From an uncultured Oscillospiraceae bacterium (GTDB lineage: Bacteria; Bacillota; Clostridia; Oscillospirales; Oscillospiraceae), in assembly GCA_934646185.1 (NCBI GenBank), contig CAKUEH010000006.1, positions 73,396 through 137,395 on the forward strand: a stretch of DNA of 64,000 nt, given 5' to 3'. The first letter of the stretch is position 1; each line of letters opens with the position of its first letter. Shown piece after piece: positions 8,784-18,724 of the stretch. The notes under the pieces are model-generated. The model saw nothing but the letters and a program-made list of their open reading frames with translations, did no database searches and was not told the origin of the DNA. Position numbers and translations under genes: made by a program.

Positions 8784-8812
8784 ATTTTACCAAGCGGCCC
8801 GAAGAAAGTCAA
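8784..8812 (-). promoter_or_regulatory. Predicted promoter of acsA-cooC-acsB
   Basis: On the minus strand TTGACT, exactly 17 bp, TAAAAT. It gives a leader of about 150 nt before acsA. The 342-base gap 8624-8965 holds only this promoter, the leader and the mscS terminator; I see no gene in it. Confidence 0.75.
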
Positions 8813-8884
8813 CCGATGTGAACCCCCTGCGGGGGATCGCCGGAAATCCAGATTTACGGAGGCGTAAAAACATTAAAATTATAA

Positions 8885-8926
8885 AAAGTCGGAATTATCG
8901 ACAGATTCATCGATAATTCCGACTTT
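8885..8926 (-). terminator. Terminator of mscS
   Basis: A 17-bp perfect stem (8885-8901 with 8910-8926) and 8-nt loop. On the minus strand it is followed by TTTTTAT, 40 bases past the mscS stop. Confidence 0.85.
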
Positions 8927-8965
8927 ATGCAGAAAATGATATGTGATATCCGGATATTCCTTTTT

Positions 8966-9799
8966 TTATGATCCCATATGAACATTGATATGAGGATAGG
9001 TCATGGTGAGGCCCGCGGCAGCAAAGACCGCCTGCATGCCGTCGAGCACGTCGTTGTAACACGTCCAGTAATCCTCCGTGCGCGCCCAGAAGCGCAGGAC
9101 GTACTCGATCGCGCTGTCGCCGTAGGAGACGACGTGCGCCTCGACGGGCCGGTCGCGGAGCGTCTTTTCATGGGCCGCCGCTGCGGCGCAGAGGGCCGCG
9201 CGGACCTTGTCCGCCGCGTCGTCATAGGACGCCGAGACGCTGATATCGACGCGGCGCACATCTTCGCTCGTCACGTTGACGATGCTGCCGGCCGTGATCT
9301 GGCTGTTGGGAAGATAAATGATCTGGTTGTCATAGGTGCGCAGGCTCGTGTAGACCGCGCCGATAGTCAGCACCGTCCCGGCCTTGTCGCCGATCTGGAC
9401 ATAATCGCCCGCCCGGAAGGGCTTGGCCGTCAGGATCATCAGCGCGCCCGCGACGTTGGACAGCGCCGTCTGCATCGACAGCGAAACGGCAAGACCTGCA
9501 ACGCTCAGAATCGCCAGCAGCGAGCTCGTATCGACGCCGAGCGTCCCGGCCACGAGCATGACGGCGATAAAGATCAGGATCGCCTTGGCCGTCGTGCGCA
9601 GGAAGCCGAAGATGGTATGGTCGAGCTTCGAGTGCGAAAACAGCTTGTCCGCCGCCTTCAGGATCAGCTTGATGAGCACCGCGCACAAAACCAGCAGCAC
9701 CGCCGCATACAGCAGCTTTTCCAGCGTCAGCTTCGAAAAAAACGACTGCACCTGTTTTTCATCGATCGCAGTCGTGTCAAGAACGGAAGAGATGAACAT
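8966..9799 (-). CDS. mscS: Small-conductance mechanosensitive channel (MscS family)
   Basis: An inner-membrane channel that opens under membrane tension and releases solutes on osmotic downshift. The 277-residue protein has an N-terminal periplasmic/TM1 region, two further hydrophobic spans, and the pore helix TM3 rich in Gly/Ala (LAILSVAGLAVSLSMQTALS). The MscS beta-domain follows (FRAGDYVQIGDKAGTV, then YLPNSQITAGSIVNVT), and then the C-terminal alpha/beta domain. The length is typical of short MscS proteins. It stands alone between the acs promoter region and a repeat element, with its own terminator. Confidence 0.93.
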   Translation of the reverse strand: MFISSVLDTTAIDEKQVQSFFSKLTLEKLLYAAVLLVLCAVLIKLILKAADKLFSHSKLDHTIFGFLRTTAKAILIFIAVMLVAGTLGVDTSSLLAILSVAGLAVSLSMQTALSNVAGALMILTAKPFRAGDYVQIGDKAGTVLTIGAVYTSLRTYDNQIIYLPNSQITAGSIVNVTSEDVRRVDISVSASYDDAADKVRAALCAAAAAHEKTLRDRPVEAHVVSYGDSAIEYVLRFWARTEDYWTCYNDVLDGMQAVFAAAGLTMTYPHINVHMGS

Positions 9800-9828
9800 G
9801 GTAGCCTCCCAAAAGAATACCGTCGAAA

Positions 9829-9990
9829 GCCTCCCCTTGCCGCGCCCCGCGTGGTAAGGGGAGGTGGAATTTTCGAAGAAAATGACGGAGGGGATGGGGT
9901 GCAGATATCGGAGTGCTCCGGAATTTGCAGCGTTCGAATCCCCTCAGTCAGCTTCGCTGACAGCTCCCCTTGTGCCCAAGGGGAGCCTTT
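9829..9990 (-). repeat. 160-bp multi-hairpin repeat, copy 1
   Basis: Same element as 32221-32380 and 42699-42860 but inverted. It begins and ends with hairpins of the AGGCTCCCCTT...AAGGGGAG and CCTCCCCTTACC...GGGGAGGC type and has the shared core GAGGGGATTCGAACG. It fills the gap between mscS and the ftsH stop and could end transcription of ftsH. Confidence 0.85.
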
Positions 9991-10012
9991 TGCGCATCCT
10001 GTTAAAGGAAAA

Positions 10013-11974
<1,962 letters not shown>

Positions 11975-12025
11975 CTTCCTTCTGTGAAAACGTGGGAAAT
12001 TTTAGTAGGGAATTTTCTGTTACAA

Positions 12026-12054
12026 ATCTTATCACACCCGTCCCGCATTTACAA
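12026..12054 (-). promoter_or_regulatory. Predicted promoter of ftsH
   Basis: On the minus strand TTGTAA, 17-bp spacer, TAAGAT, with a leader of about 45 nt. Confidence 0.6.
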
Positions 12055-12105
12055 GAAAGAACCGGCGGCAGGCCGGTAAATTTTCTGTGAATTGTGAGAT
12101 TGGGA

Positions 12106-12134
12106 TTGAGGTTTCCAAAAGAAGCTGTTATACT
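12106..12134 (+). promoter_or_regulatory. Predicted promoter of rlmB
   Basis: TTGAGG, 17-bp spacer, TATACT, 39 bases before the rlmB start. Confidence 0.6.
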
Positions 12135-12173
12135 ATATTGTGAATTATTATGACATCGGAAGCTGGAGAAACT

Positions 12174-12977
12174 ATGGAACAGAAAAAATGGAACCGGAAC
12201 GACCGCCGTCCGCCCGCCCGCCGCGCGCAGGAACCCGCGGAGGCCGCCGAGAATATGCTCGAGGGCCGCAACGCCGTGCAGGAGGCGCTCGCCGCGGGCC
12301 GTCCCATCGACAAACTCTATATCGCCGCCGGAGAGACCGACCGCGCGCTTGCGCGGCTGGCCGCCATGGCAAGAGAAGCGGGAGCCGCCGTCGCGGAAAC
12401 CGACCGGCGCAAGCTCAATCAGCTCTCGGCCACGGGCGCGCATCAGGGCGTGATCGCCATGGTCGCGGCGCACGCCTACGCGACGGTCGACGAGATCCTG
12501 GAAAACGCAAGGAGCCGGTGCGAGGCCCCGCTGATTGTCGTCTGCGACGAGCTGTCCGACCCGCACAATCTGGGCGCGATCGTCCGCACGGCGGAATGCG
12601 CGGGCGCGCACGGCGTCATCATCCCGAAGCGCCGCAGCGTCGGCCTGACCGCCGTCGTGGGCAAGGCTTCGGCGGGCGCGCTGGAATATCTGCCGGTGGC
12701 GCGCGTGTCCAATCTGGTCAGCACGCTCCGCGACCTGCAGAAGGCCGGCGTCTGGGTCTTCGGCACGGCCGCCGACGGCGATACGGCGCTCTATCAGGCC
12801 GATCTCAAGGGCCCTGCCGCCATCGTCATCGGCAATGAAGGCGACGGCATGAGCCGCCTCGTCTCAGAAGCGTGCGACTTTAAAGTCAGTATTCCCATGC
12901 GCGGCCATATCTCATCCCTCAATGCGTCGAACGCCGCCGCAATTTTATTGTACGAGGCCGTCCGGCAGCGGGGATAA
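12174..12977 (+). CDS. rlmB: SpoU-type 2'-O-ribose RNA methyltransferase, RlmB-like
   Basis: A SPOUT-class methyltransferase that puts a 2'-O-methyl group on a guanosine, in RlmB's case G2251 of 23S rRNA. The 267-residue protein has an N-terminal substrate-binding domain beginning LEGRNAVQEAL. The knotted catalytic domain has motif 1 DPHNLGAIVRTAECAG, motif 2 AIVIGNEGDGMSRLV and motif 3 IPMRGHISSLNASNAAA, all intact. The ATG at 12174 is chosen because GGAG lies eight bases before it; an upstream ATG at 12150 lacks a site. The short basic leader KKWNRNDRRPPARR is common in the family. It is divergent from ftsH. Confidence 0.93.
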   Translation: MEQKKWNRNDRRPPARRAQEPAEAAENMLEGRNAVQEALAAGRPIDKLYIAAGETDRALARLAAMAREAGAAVAETDRRKLNQLSATGAHQGVIAMVAAHAYATVDEILENARSRCEAPLIVVCDELSDPHNLGAIVRTAECAGAHGVIIPKRRSVGLTAVVGKASAGALEYLPVARVSNLVSTLRDLQKAGVWVFGTAADGDTALYQADLKGPAAIVIGNEGDGMSRLVSEACDFKVSIPMRGHISSLNASNAAAILLYEAVRQRG

Positions 12978-13003
12978 GGCTGTGTACCAATAGACCGCAC
13001 TCC

Positions 13004-13305
13004 AGGCTCCCCTTTCAAGGGGAGCTGGCGCGCAGCGCCTGAGAGGTCGCGGCAGGCAGCGGCAAAAAGCATAAATCCGATGCGAATCCGTATGCACCGT
13101 CTATTTCATTGTAGGGGCCGATTCCCCCTATCAGGGGAAATGGCCCGTAGGGCCAAAAAGGGTAGGGAACTGGCGCGAAGCGCCTGAGGGGATTCGAACG
13201 CCGCAAATTTCGGAGCACTCTGATATCTGCAGCACATCCCCTCCGTCATTTTCTTCAAAAATGCCACCTGCCCTTATCGTGCGGGGCACGACAAGGGCAG
13301 GCTTT
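13004..13305 (+). repeat. Composite multi-hairpin repeat, copy 2
   Basis: The 3' two thirds (from about 13168) match the 160-bp element: core GAGGGGATTCGAACG, CATCCCCTCCGTCATTTTC, and a terminal CTGCCCTT...AAGGGCAG hairpin with paired changes in the stem. The first part is a second partial copy of the element's left hairpin, split from the rest by a GTAGGGGCC-type repeat. It fills most of the 383-base gene-free gap 12978-13360; nothing else is seen there. Confidence 0.75.
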
Positions 13306-13360
13306 GCGGCCATCGGGCACAGATGATCACCACACAGTTTTATCACACACGGAGCACACT

Positions 13361-15442
13361 ATGGAACCAACCAGGCGTCCTGAGGACGAAGCACAACTGA
13401 ACAAGACGCCTGCAGAGCAGGAGGAGCCGGAATACTCGCTCGAGGAGATCATGAACGAGTTCGGCGGCTGGACGAAGCGCGAGGAGCCGCAGGAGACTGC
13501 GTCCGGCGAGACCATCCGCCTCGCCTCGACCGCCGCGGGCGGTTCCGGCGAACAGGATCCGTCCGACGAAGAGCCTGCGGACACGATCCGCTTCGCGCCC
13601 GTACACGAAAAGCGCGAGCCCGAGCCGGAGCGCCCCGCCGTCTGGACCTATCAGGGCGAGCCGGATCCGGAATCCGCCCCCGCCGACCCCAAAGAGGCGC
13701 GCGCACGCGCACGGGCCGAGCGCCGGGAAAAGCGGCAGGCCGAAAAGCGCCGCCGCCAGCTCGAGCGCTTTCAGAAAAAGGAAGCCCGCAGAAAGCGCGC
13801 CGCCGAGCAGCCCGAGCACACCTTCGCCTCGCTCGAGGCCGCGTACCAGTTTTATTCTGCTGCCTCCGGCATCCGGCTGCGCCTGCTGCTGAGCGCGCTG
13901 ACGTGTCTGGCGTCGGTTTTGCTGCTGGTGCTGTCGACGTCCGCTATCGTGGGCGATTTCAGCGGGTATTCGCAGGTCTTTTCCGCGATCATGCTGGGGC
14001 TGCTGCTCGCGCAGGCGCTTTTGAGCTATGACATCTGCCTGTCCGGCGTGATGCAGGCGCTGCGGCTGCGGTTCGATCAGACCAGCATGCTCTTTGCGGC
14101 GCTCTGCGCCGTGATCGTCGATGCGTTTTTCGCCGTTGCGCAGGGCCGGACGCCGTTCTGCACGGTCGCGTCGCTGCTGCTGCTGCTCGCCCTGTGGGGC
14201 CGGAGCTTATTATATGAGGCGCGGCGCAGATCGCTGCGCGCGGCGGGCAACATGGAAGAGCCCGTCGCCGCCGTGCGGGAGGAAAAGGCGTGGCACGGCT
14301 ACGACTGCATCTTCCGCGCCCCGGGCGACGCCGCGCAGTTTGCCGTCCAGCTCGAAATGCCGGACGCGGGCAGCCGCATCATGCGCGTCTACGCGCCCGT
14401 CATGACGGCGGTGACGCTCATTTTATCCATCCTGACCGCGATGCGCGGCGGCAGGAGCTTTCTCTGGTCGTGGACGGCCATGCTGCTGGCGGGCTTCCCC
14501 GCGGGCGTTCTCATCGCCTACGCGCGGCCGTTTTCCACGTTTGCGAAAAAGCTGTACCGCGTCGGCGCGGCCGTCGCGGGCTGGCAGGGCGCGCGGATTT
14601 TGTCCGGCGAGGCGGGTCTTATCATCGAGGACGCCGATCTGTTCCCACCCCAGAACGTGACGCAGGGCGGCATGAAGCTCTACGGCAGCCGCCCCGCCCC
14701 CATGGTCATCGGCTACGCCAACGCCGTCGTGCAGACGGCGGGCAGCGGTCTTGCGCCCCTGTTCGAGCAGATGATGCACGACCAGAACGGCAGACGCTAT
14801 TCCGTCGACTCCTTCCGCCGGTATGAAAGCGGCGGTCTCGGCGCGACCATCCGGGGCGATATCGTCCTTATGGGCTCGATCGCGTTCATGAAGCTCATGC
14901 GCGTGCGCGTCCCGGAGGGGACGCGGCTCAAGCAGGCGGTCTATCTGTCCGTCAACGGCGAGCTTGCCGCCGTTTTCGCCCTGAACTACGCCCCGGCGGA
15001 ATCCGTCCGGGCGGGGCTTGCTGCCGTGCTGCGTGCGGGTGCGCTCGTGCCGGTGCTGGCCACGCGCGATTTTATGATCACGCCGCAGTTTTTGAAGCAG
15101 CGCTACAAGATCCCGCCCGAGCGCATCGAATTCCCCATCGTGGAAGAGCGCGCCGCGCTCTCCGCGCCCGAGGCCGTTCGGGACGGGAAGCAGGGCGCGG
15201 TCATGGCCCGCAGCAGCTTTGCGAGCTTCTCCGGCAGCGTCGTCGCGGCGCGGGGGCTGCGCGGTACGGCGATCTTGTCCATCTGCGTCGCCATCGCGGG
15301 CAGCGTCCTCGGCGTGGGGCTGATGTTCGTGCTGACATTCCTGGGCGCAAGCCTCTCCGCGTCGTGCTGGAATCTGTTTTTGTATACGGCTTTGTGGCTG
15401 CTGCCGGGGCTTCTGGCGGGGCTTTTGGCCGGACGCGCATAG
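13361..15442 (+). CDS. Large membrane protein resembling a catalytically dead P-type ATPase
   Basis: I do not recognise a named gene. The 693-residue product starts with an acidic stretch (EYSLEEIMNEFGGWTKRE), then a highly Lys/Arg-rich helix around residues 110-150. Two pairs of membrane helices follow near 175-310 and 350-395. A soluble region (about 400-640) looks like the N and P domains of a P-type ATPase: GGLGATIRGDIVLMGS resembles the nucleotide-binding loop, and AVYLSVNGELAAVFAL followed by VLRAGALVPVLATRDF resembles the hinge strand and TGDN region. Where DKTGT should be there is IIEDADLF (421-428). A final pair of helices ends the protein. The ATG at 13361 has GGAG six bases upstream. 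ATP transport seems unlikely; a regulatory role is only a guess. Confidence 0.5.
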   Translation: MEPTRRPEDEAQLNKTPAEQEEPEYSLEEIMNEFGGWTKREEPQETASGETIRLASTAAGGSGEQDPSDEEPADTIRFAPVHEKREPEPERPAVWTYQGEPDPESAPADPKEARARARAERREKRQAEKRRRQLERFQKKEARRKRAAEQPEHTFASLEAAYQFYSAASGIRLRLLLSALTCLASVLLLVLSTSAIVGDFSGYSQVFSAIMLGLLLAQALLSYDICLSGVMQALRLRFDQTSMLFAALCAVIVDAFFAVAQGRTPFCTVASLLLLLALWGRSLLYEARRRSLRAAGNMEEPVAAVREEKAWHGYDCIFRAPGDAAQFAVQLEMPDAGSRIMRVYAPVMTAVTLILSILTAMRGGRSFLWSWTAMLLAGFPAGVLIAYARPFSTFAKKLYRVGAAVAGWQGARILSGEAGLIIEDADLFPPQNVTQGGMKLYGSRPAPMVIGYANAVVQTAGSGLAPLFEQMMHDQNGRRYSVDSFRRYESGGLGATIRGDIVLMGSIAFMKLMRVRVPEGTRLKQAVYLSVNGELAAVFALNYAPAESVRAGLAAVLRAGALVPVLATRDFMITPQFLKQRYKIPPERIEFPIVEERAALSAPEAVRDGKQGAVMARSSFASFSGSVVAARGLRGTAILSICVAIAGSVLGVGLMFVLTFLGASLSASCWNLFLYTALWLLPGLLAGLLAGRA

Positions 15443-15490
15443 CTGCGCGTGAAAAATCGCAGATTTTCATGGGATTTGACAAGATTCTAA

Positions 15491-15519
15491 TTGCAATCCT
15501 ATGGGGATTCGTATATAAT
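15491..15519 (+). promoter_or_regulatory. Predicted promoter of the EF-G-like gene
   Basis: TTGCAA, exactly 17 bp, TATAAT, giving a leader of about 80 nt before the start at 15607. Confidence 0.75.
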
Positions 15520-15606
15520 GGAATTTAAGAGTCGGCGAAATGAGAACTGCCGAGGGGCGGAGCGCGCCGTCTTGCGCTCCGTCTGGAGAAAGGAGTAATT
15601 TTAACT

Positions 15607-17676
15607 ATGGGCTATACTGCCAATGACATTCGCAACATCTGCCTGCTTGGCCACGGCGGCGACGGCAAATCCGCGCTTTGCGAGAGCATGCTGTTCACCA
15701 CCAAGGCGATCACCCGTCTGGGCAAGCGCGCCGATGGCACCACTGTTTCTGACTTTGACGATGAAGAGAAGAAGAGACAGTATTCCATTTCTTCTTCCAT
15801 CATTCCCGTTGAATATAACAAGTGCAAGCTCAACGTGATCGACAACCCGGGCTATTTCGACTTTGCCGGTCAGATCGTGCAGTCGCTGCGCGTGGCTGAC
15901 GCGGGTCTGATCTGCCTGACCGCCAAGAGCGGCATCGGCGTCGGCACCGAAAAGGGCTGGAAGTATCTTGCCAAGGCCGGTCTTCCCGCCATGTTCTACA
16001 TCTCCAAGCTCGACGAGGAGCATGCCAACTTCTTCAACGTCCTCGATTCCCTGCGCGAGATGTTCGGCGCGTCCGTCATTCCATTCACCTTCCCCATCAT
16101 GCAGGGCGAGACGGCCGTCGGCCTGGTCGACCTGATCGAGAAGAAGGCCTATGACGTAAACGGCAAGGAGATCGCCCTGCCCGCGGACGCCAACGACAAG
16201 ATCGAAGAATACATGGCCGAGCTCAACGAGCAGGTCGCGGAGACCGACGAGGCGCTCATGGAGAAATTCTTCATGGAAGAGCCGTTTACCGCCGAAGAGC
16301 TCCAGACCGGCATCAAGGCCGGCATCCGGGACCGCAGCGTGACACCCGTCTTCTGTGGCTGCGCCTACACCGGCCTCGGCACCACGAACCTGATGGCGAA
16401 CCTCGTCAAGTATGCGCCGAACCCCCTCGAGGGCAAGCCCATGACGCAGGTCGACGAGGACGGCAACGAGTCCGAATTCAAGCTCGACCCGAACGGCAGC
16501 CCGATGGCGTTCGTATTCAACACGCTGGCTGACCAGTACGGCAAAAACTCCTACTTCAAGGTCATCTCCGGCGACATGGAGGATACCCTCACCGTCGTCA
16601 ACGCCCGCACCGGCGATTCCGAAAAGCTCGGCAACATGTTCTTCCCGAAGGGCAAGGACAACGCCAAGACCGCCAAGGTCTGCTGCGGCGACATCGGCGT
16701 CTTCACGAAGCTCGCCTCCGTCAAGACCGGCGATACCCTGGGCCTCGCGGGCAAGACCGTCCGCATCAAGGGCATGACCTACGACGAGCCCATGTACAAG
16801 ATGGCCGTCTATGCCAAGGTCAAGGGCACCGAGGACAAGATCGCCAACGGCCTCGTCAAGCTGAAGGAAGAGGACGAGTCCTTCACCTACGGCAACGATC
16901 CCGAGACCAAGGAGCTCATCATTGCGGGCGCCGGCGACATGCAGCTGTCCGTCCTCATGGCCAAGCTCCAGAGCAAGTATAAGGTCGAGGCCATTCTCAA
17001 GCCCGCCAAGATCGCATACCGCGAGACCATCAAGAAGAAGGTCGAGATCCACGGCCGTCACAAGAAGCAGTCCGGCGGCCACGGCCAGTTCGGCGACGTC
17101 TATATCCGCTTCGAGCCGCAGTCCGAGTCTGAAGAGATGATCTTCGCCGATGAGACCGTCGGCGGCTGCGTGCCGAAGAACTTCATCCCGTCCGTTGAAA
17201 AGGGCCTGCGCAACTGCGTCGGCAAGGGCGTTCTGGCCGGTTACCCGGTCGTGTTCCTGAAGGCTACGCTGTACTTCGGCTCCTACCATCCCGTCGACTC
17301 CTCCGATATGGCGTTCCAGACCGCTGCCGGCATCGCCTACAAGGAAGGCCTGCCCACCGCCGGCCCGACCCTGCTCGAGCCGATCGGCGAATTGAAGGTC
17401 CTCATTCCCGACAGCAACATGGGCGACGTCATCGGCGACCTCAACAAGCGCCGCGGCCGCGTCATGGGCATGAACCCGGATCCCGAGAACCCCGGCTATC
17501 AGATCGTCGAGGCGGAAGTCCCCGTCGGCGAAATGACCACCTATTCCATCGACCTGCGCGCCATGAGCCAGGGCCGCGGCAGCTACACGCTGAAGTTCGT
17601 CCGCTACGAGGAAGTCCCGCAGATGAACCAGGCCAAGATCATCGAAGACGCAAAGAAGGAAGAGGAAGAGGCCTGA
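15607..17676 (+). CDS. EF-G-like translational GTPase (second EF-G type)
   Basis: The 689-residue protein has the five-domain length and order of elongation factor G: G domain, domain II, then III-V ending in an EF-G C-terminal fold (LIPDSNMGDVIGDLNKRRG, then MTTYSIDLRAMSQGRGSYTL). The GTP-binding motifs are variants: P-loop GHGGDGKSAL in place of AHIDAGKTT, DNPGYFDF in place of DTPGHVDF, and SKLD in place of NKMD. Such divergent EF-G2 proteins occur beside canonical FusA in many Firmicutes; a role in ribosome rescue, recycling or stress has been suggested but is not settled. The strong promoter, AAAGGAG site and consistent codon bias suggest high expression. It is monocistronic here. Confidence 0.85.
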   Translation: MGYTANDIRNICLLGHGGDGKSALCESMLFTTKAITRLGKRADGTTVSDFDDEEKKRQYSISSSIIPVEYNKCKLNVIDNPGYFDFAGQIVQSLRVADAGLICLTAKSGIGVGTEKGWKYLAKAGLPAMFYISKLDEEHANFFNVLDSLREMFGASVIPFTFPIMQGETAVGLVDLIEKKAYDVNGKEIALPADANDKIEEYMAELNEQVAETDEALMEKFFMEEPFTAEELQTGIKAGIRDRSVTPVFCGCAYTGLGTTNLMANLVKYAPNPLEGKPMTQVDEDGNESEFKLDPNGSPMAFVFNTLADQYGKNSYFKVISGDMEDTLTVVNARTGDSEKLGNMFFPKGKDNAKTAKVCCGDIGVFTKLASVKTGDTLGLAGKTVRIKGMTYDEPMYKMAVYAKVKGTEDKIANGLVKLKEEDESFTYGNDPETKELIIAGAGDMQLSVLMAKLQSKYKVEAILKPAKIAYRETIKKKVEIHGRHKKQSGGHGQFGDVYIRFEPQSESEEMIFADETVGGCVPKNFIPSVEKGLRNCVGKGVLAGYPVVFLKATLYFGSYHPVDSSDMAFQTAAGIAYKEGLPTAGPTLLEPIGELKVLIPDSNMGDVIGDLNKRRGRVMGMNPDPENPGYQIVEAEVPVGEMTTYSIDLRAMSQGRGSYTLKFVRYEEVPQMNQAKIIEDAKKEEEEA

Positions 17677-17703
17677 TCGCTTTCCTGCTCCATTGCACAC
17701 AAT

Positions 17704-17735
17704 GCCCCGGTTTCCGTTTGGAAACCGGGGCTTCG
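17704..17735 (+). terminator. Hairpin after the EF-G-like gene
   Basis: A 12-bp GC-rich perfect stem (17704-17715 with 17720-17731) and 4-nt loop, followed by only two T residues. It is a terminator or attenuator between the EF-G-like gene and the next gene. Confidence 0.55.
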
Positions 17736-17752
17736 TATCAGAGGAGATCCAC

Positions 17753-18655
17753 ATGAACGAACCGAACCGCGCGCAGCTTCATCTGCCCGGGCTGTTTGAA
17801 TTTTATGAGTTTTACCGCGTCTTTCTCCCGCTCTACCGGGCGCACCGGGCGTATTTTTATGACTGGTGCGAGATCGCTTCGCTCTACGGCGCGCCGGAGG
17901 GCTGCATCTGGGGCGGCGGGCGCGTGGGCTCCGGCGATCAGGATCCGCGCGCGGTGCTGGCGCTGACGCGGGAATACGGCCTCTCCGCCCGTCTGACGTT
18001 CAGCAATTCACTTCTGACGGAGGCGCATCTTGCCGACCCAGCCTGCAACGCGCTCTGCCGCCTGTTTTCGGAGGCAGCCGGGCCGCAGAACGGCGTGATC
18101 GTCCATTCCGAGCTGCTGCTGGACTATCTGCGCGCCGCTTATCCGCAGCTTTACTTCGTCTCCTCCACGACCAAGGTGCTGACCGCCTTCCCGGAGCTCC
18201 GGCAGGAGCTGGAACGCGGGGAATTCCGCTTCGTCGTGCCGGATTTCCGGCTGAACAGGGACTTCGATCATCTGCGCATACTGCCGCAGGCCCTGAAGGA
18301 CAAGACGGAATTTCTGTGCAACGAATGCTGCTGGTTCGGCTGCAAAGATCGCAGGGCCTGCTATGAGGCCGTCAGCAGGAAAAACCTCGGGGAGGACGCG
18401 CCGCACCGCTGTACTGCGCCCGGCGGCGCGGGCGGCTACCGCTTTTCCCGGGCCATGGAAAACCCCGGCTTTCTCAGCGTTTCGGATATCCAAACCGTTT
18501 ATCTTCCCATGGGCTTTTCCAACTTCAAGCTTGAGGGCCGCGGTCTCGGCAGCGCCATGCTTCTGGAATTTCTGCTTTATTATCTCACAAAGCCGGAGCA
18601 CCAGCTGCGCGTGCGCGAGGAGATCTATCTGGACGCGACGCTGGATCTGTTTTAG
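17753..18655 (+). CDS. Unrecognised cysteine-containing cytosolic protein, possibly U32-like
   Basis: I cannot name this 300-residue protein. It lacks a signal peptide and membrane spans. It has an aromatic start (LFEFYEFYRVFLPLYRAH), a glycine-rich GCIWGGGRVGSGD segment, SARLTFSNSLLTEAHLADP and VSSTTKVLTAF. Near residues 185-205 there is a compact cysteine cluster, FLCNECCWFGCKDRRACYE, followed later by HRCTAPGG. The TIM-barrel-like rhythm and the late Cys cluster recall U32 peptidase/TIM-barrel iron-sulfur proteins such as those acting in ubiquinone or tRNA hydroxylation, but this is only a fold guess. The ATG at 17753 follows GAGGAG. It ends in a strong terminator shared with the convergent ABC genes. 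Confidence 0.6.
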   Translation: MNEPNRAQLHLPGLFEFYEFYRVFLPLYRAHRAYFYDWCEIASLYGAPEGCIWGGGRVGSGDQDPRAVLALTREYGLSARLTFSNSLLTEAHLADPACNALCRLFSEAAGPQNGVIVHSELLLDYLRAAYPQLYFVSSTTKVLTAFPELRQELERGEFRFVVPDFRLNRDFDHLRILPQALKDKTEFLCNECCWFGCKDRRACYEAVSRKNLGEDAPHRCTAPGGAGGYRFSRAMENPGFLSVSDIQTVYLPMGFSNFKLEGRGLGSAMLLEFLLYYLTKPEHQLRVREEIYLDATLDLF

Positions 18656-18683
18656 CGCGCTTCCCTGACCCACACAGAAAATC

Positions 18684-18721
18684 AGGCGCAGGCAGGACAT
18701 ATGCTCCTGCCTGCGCCTTTT
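18684..18721. terminator. Terminator between convergent genes
   Basis: A 14-bp stem (18684-18697 with 18705-18718) with 7-nt loop and TTTT on the plus side, between the convergent gene ends at 18655 and 18725. Confidence 0.8.
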
Positions 18722-18724
18722 GGT

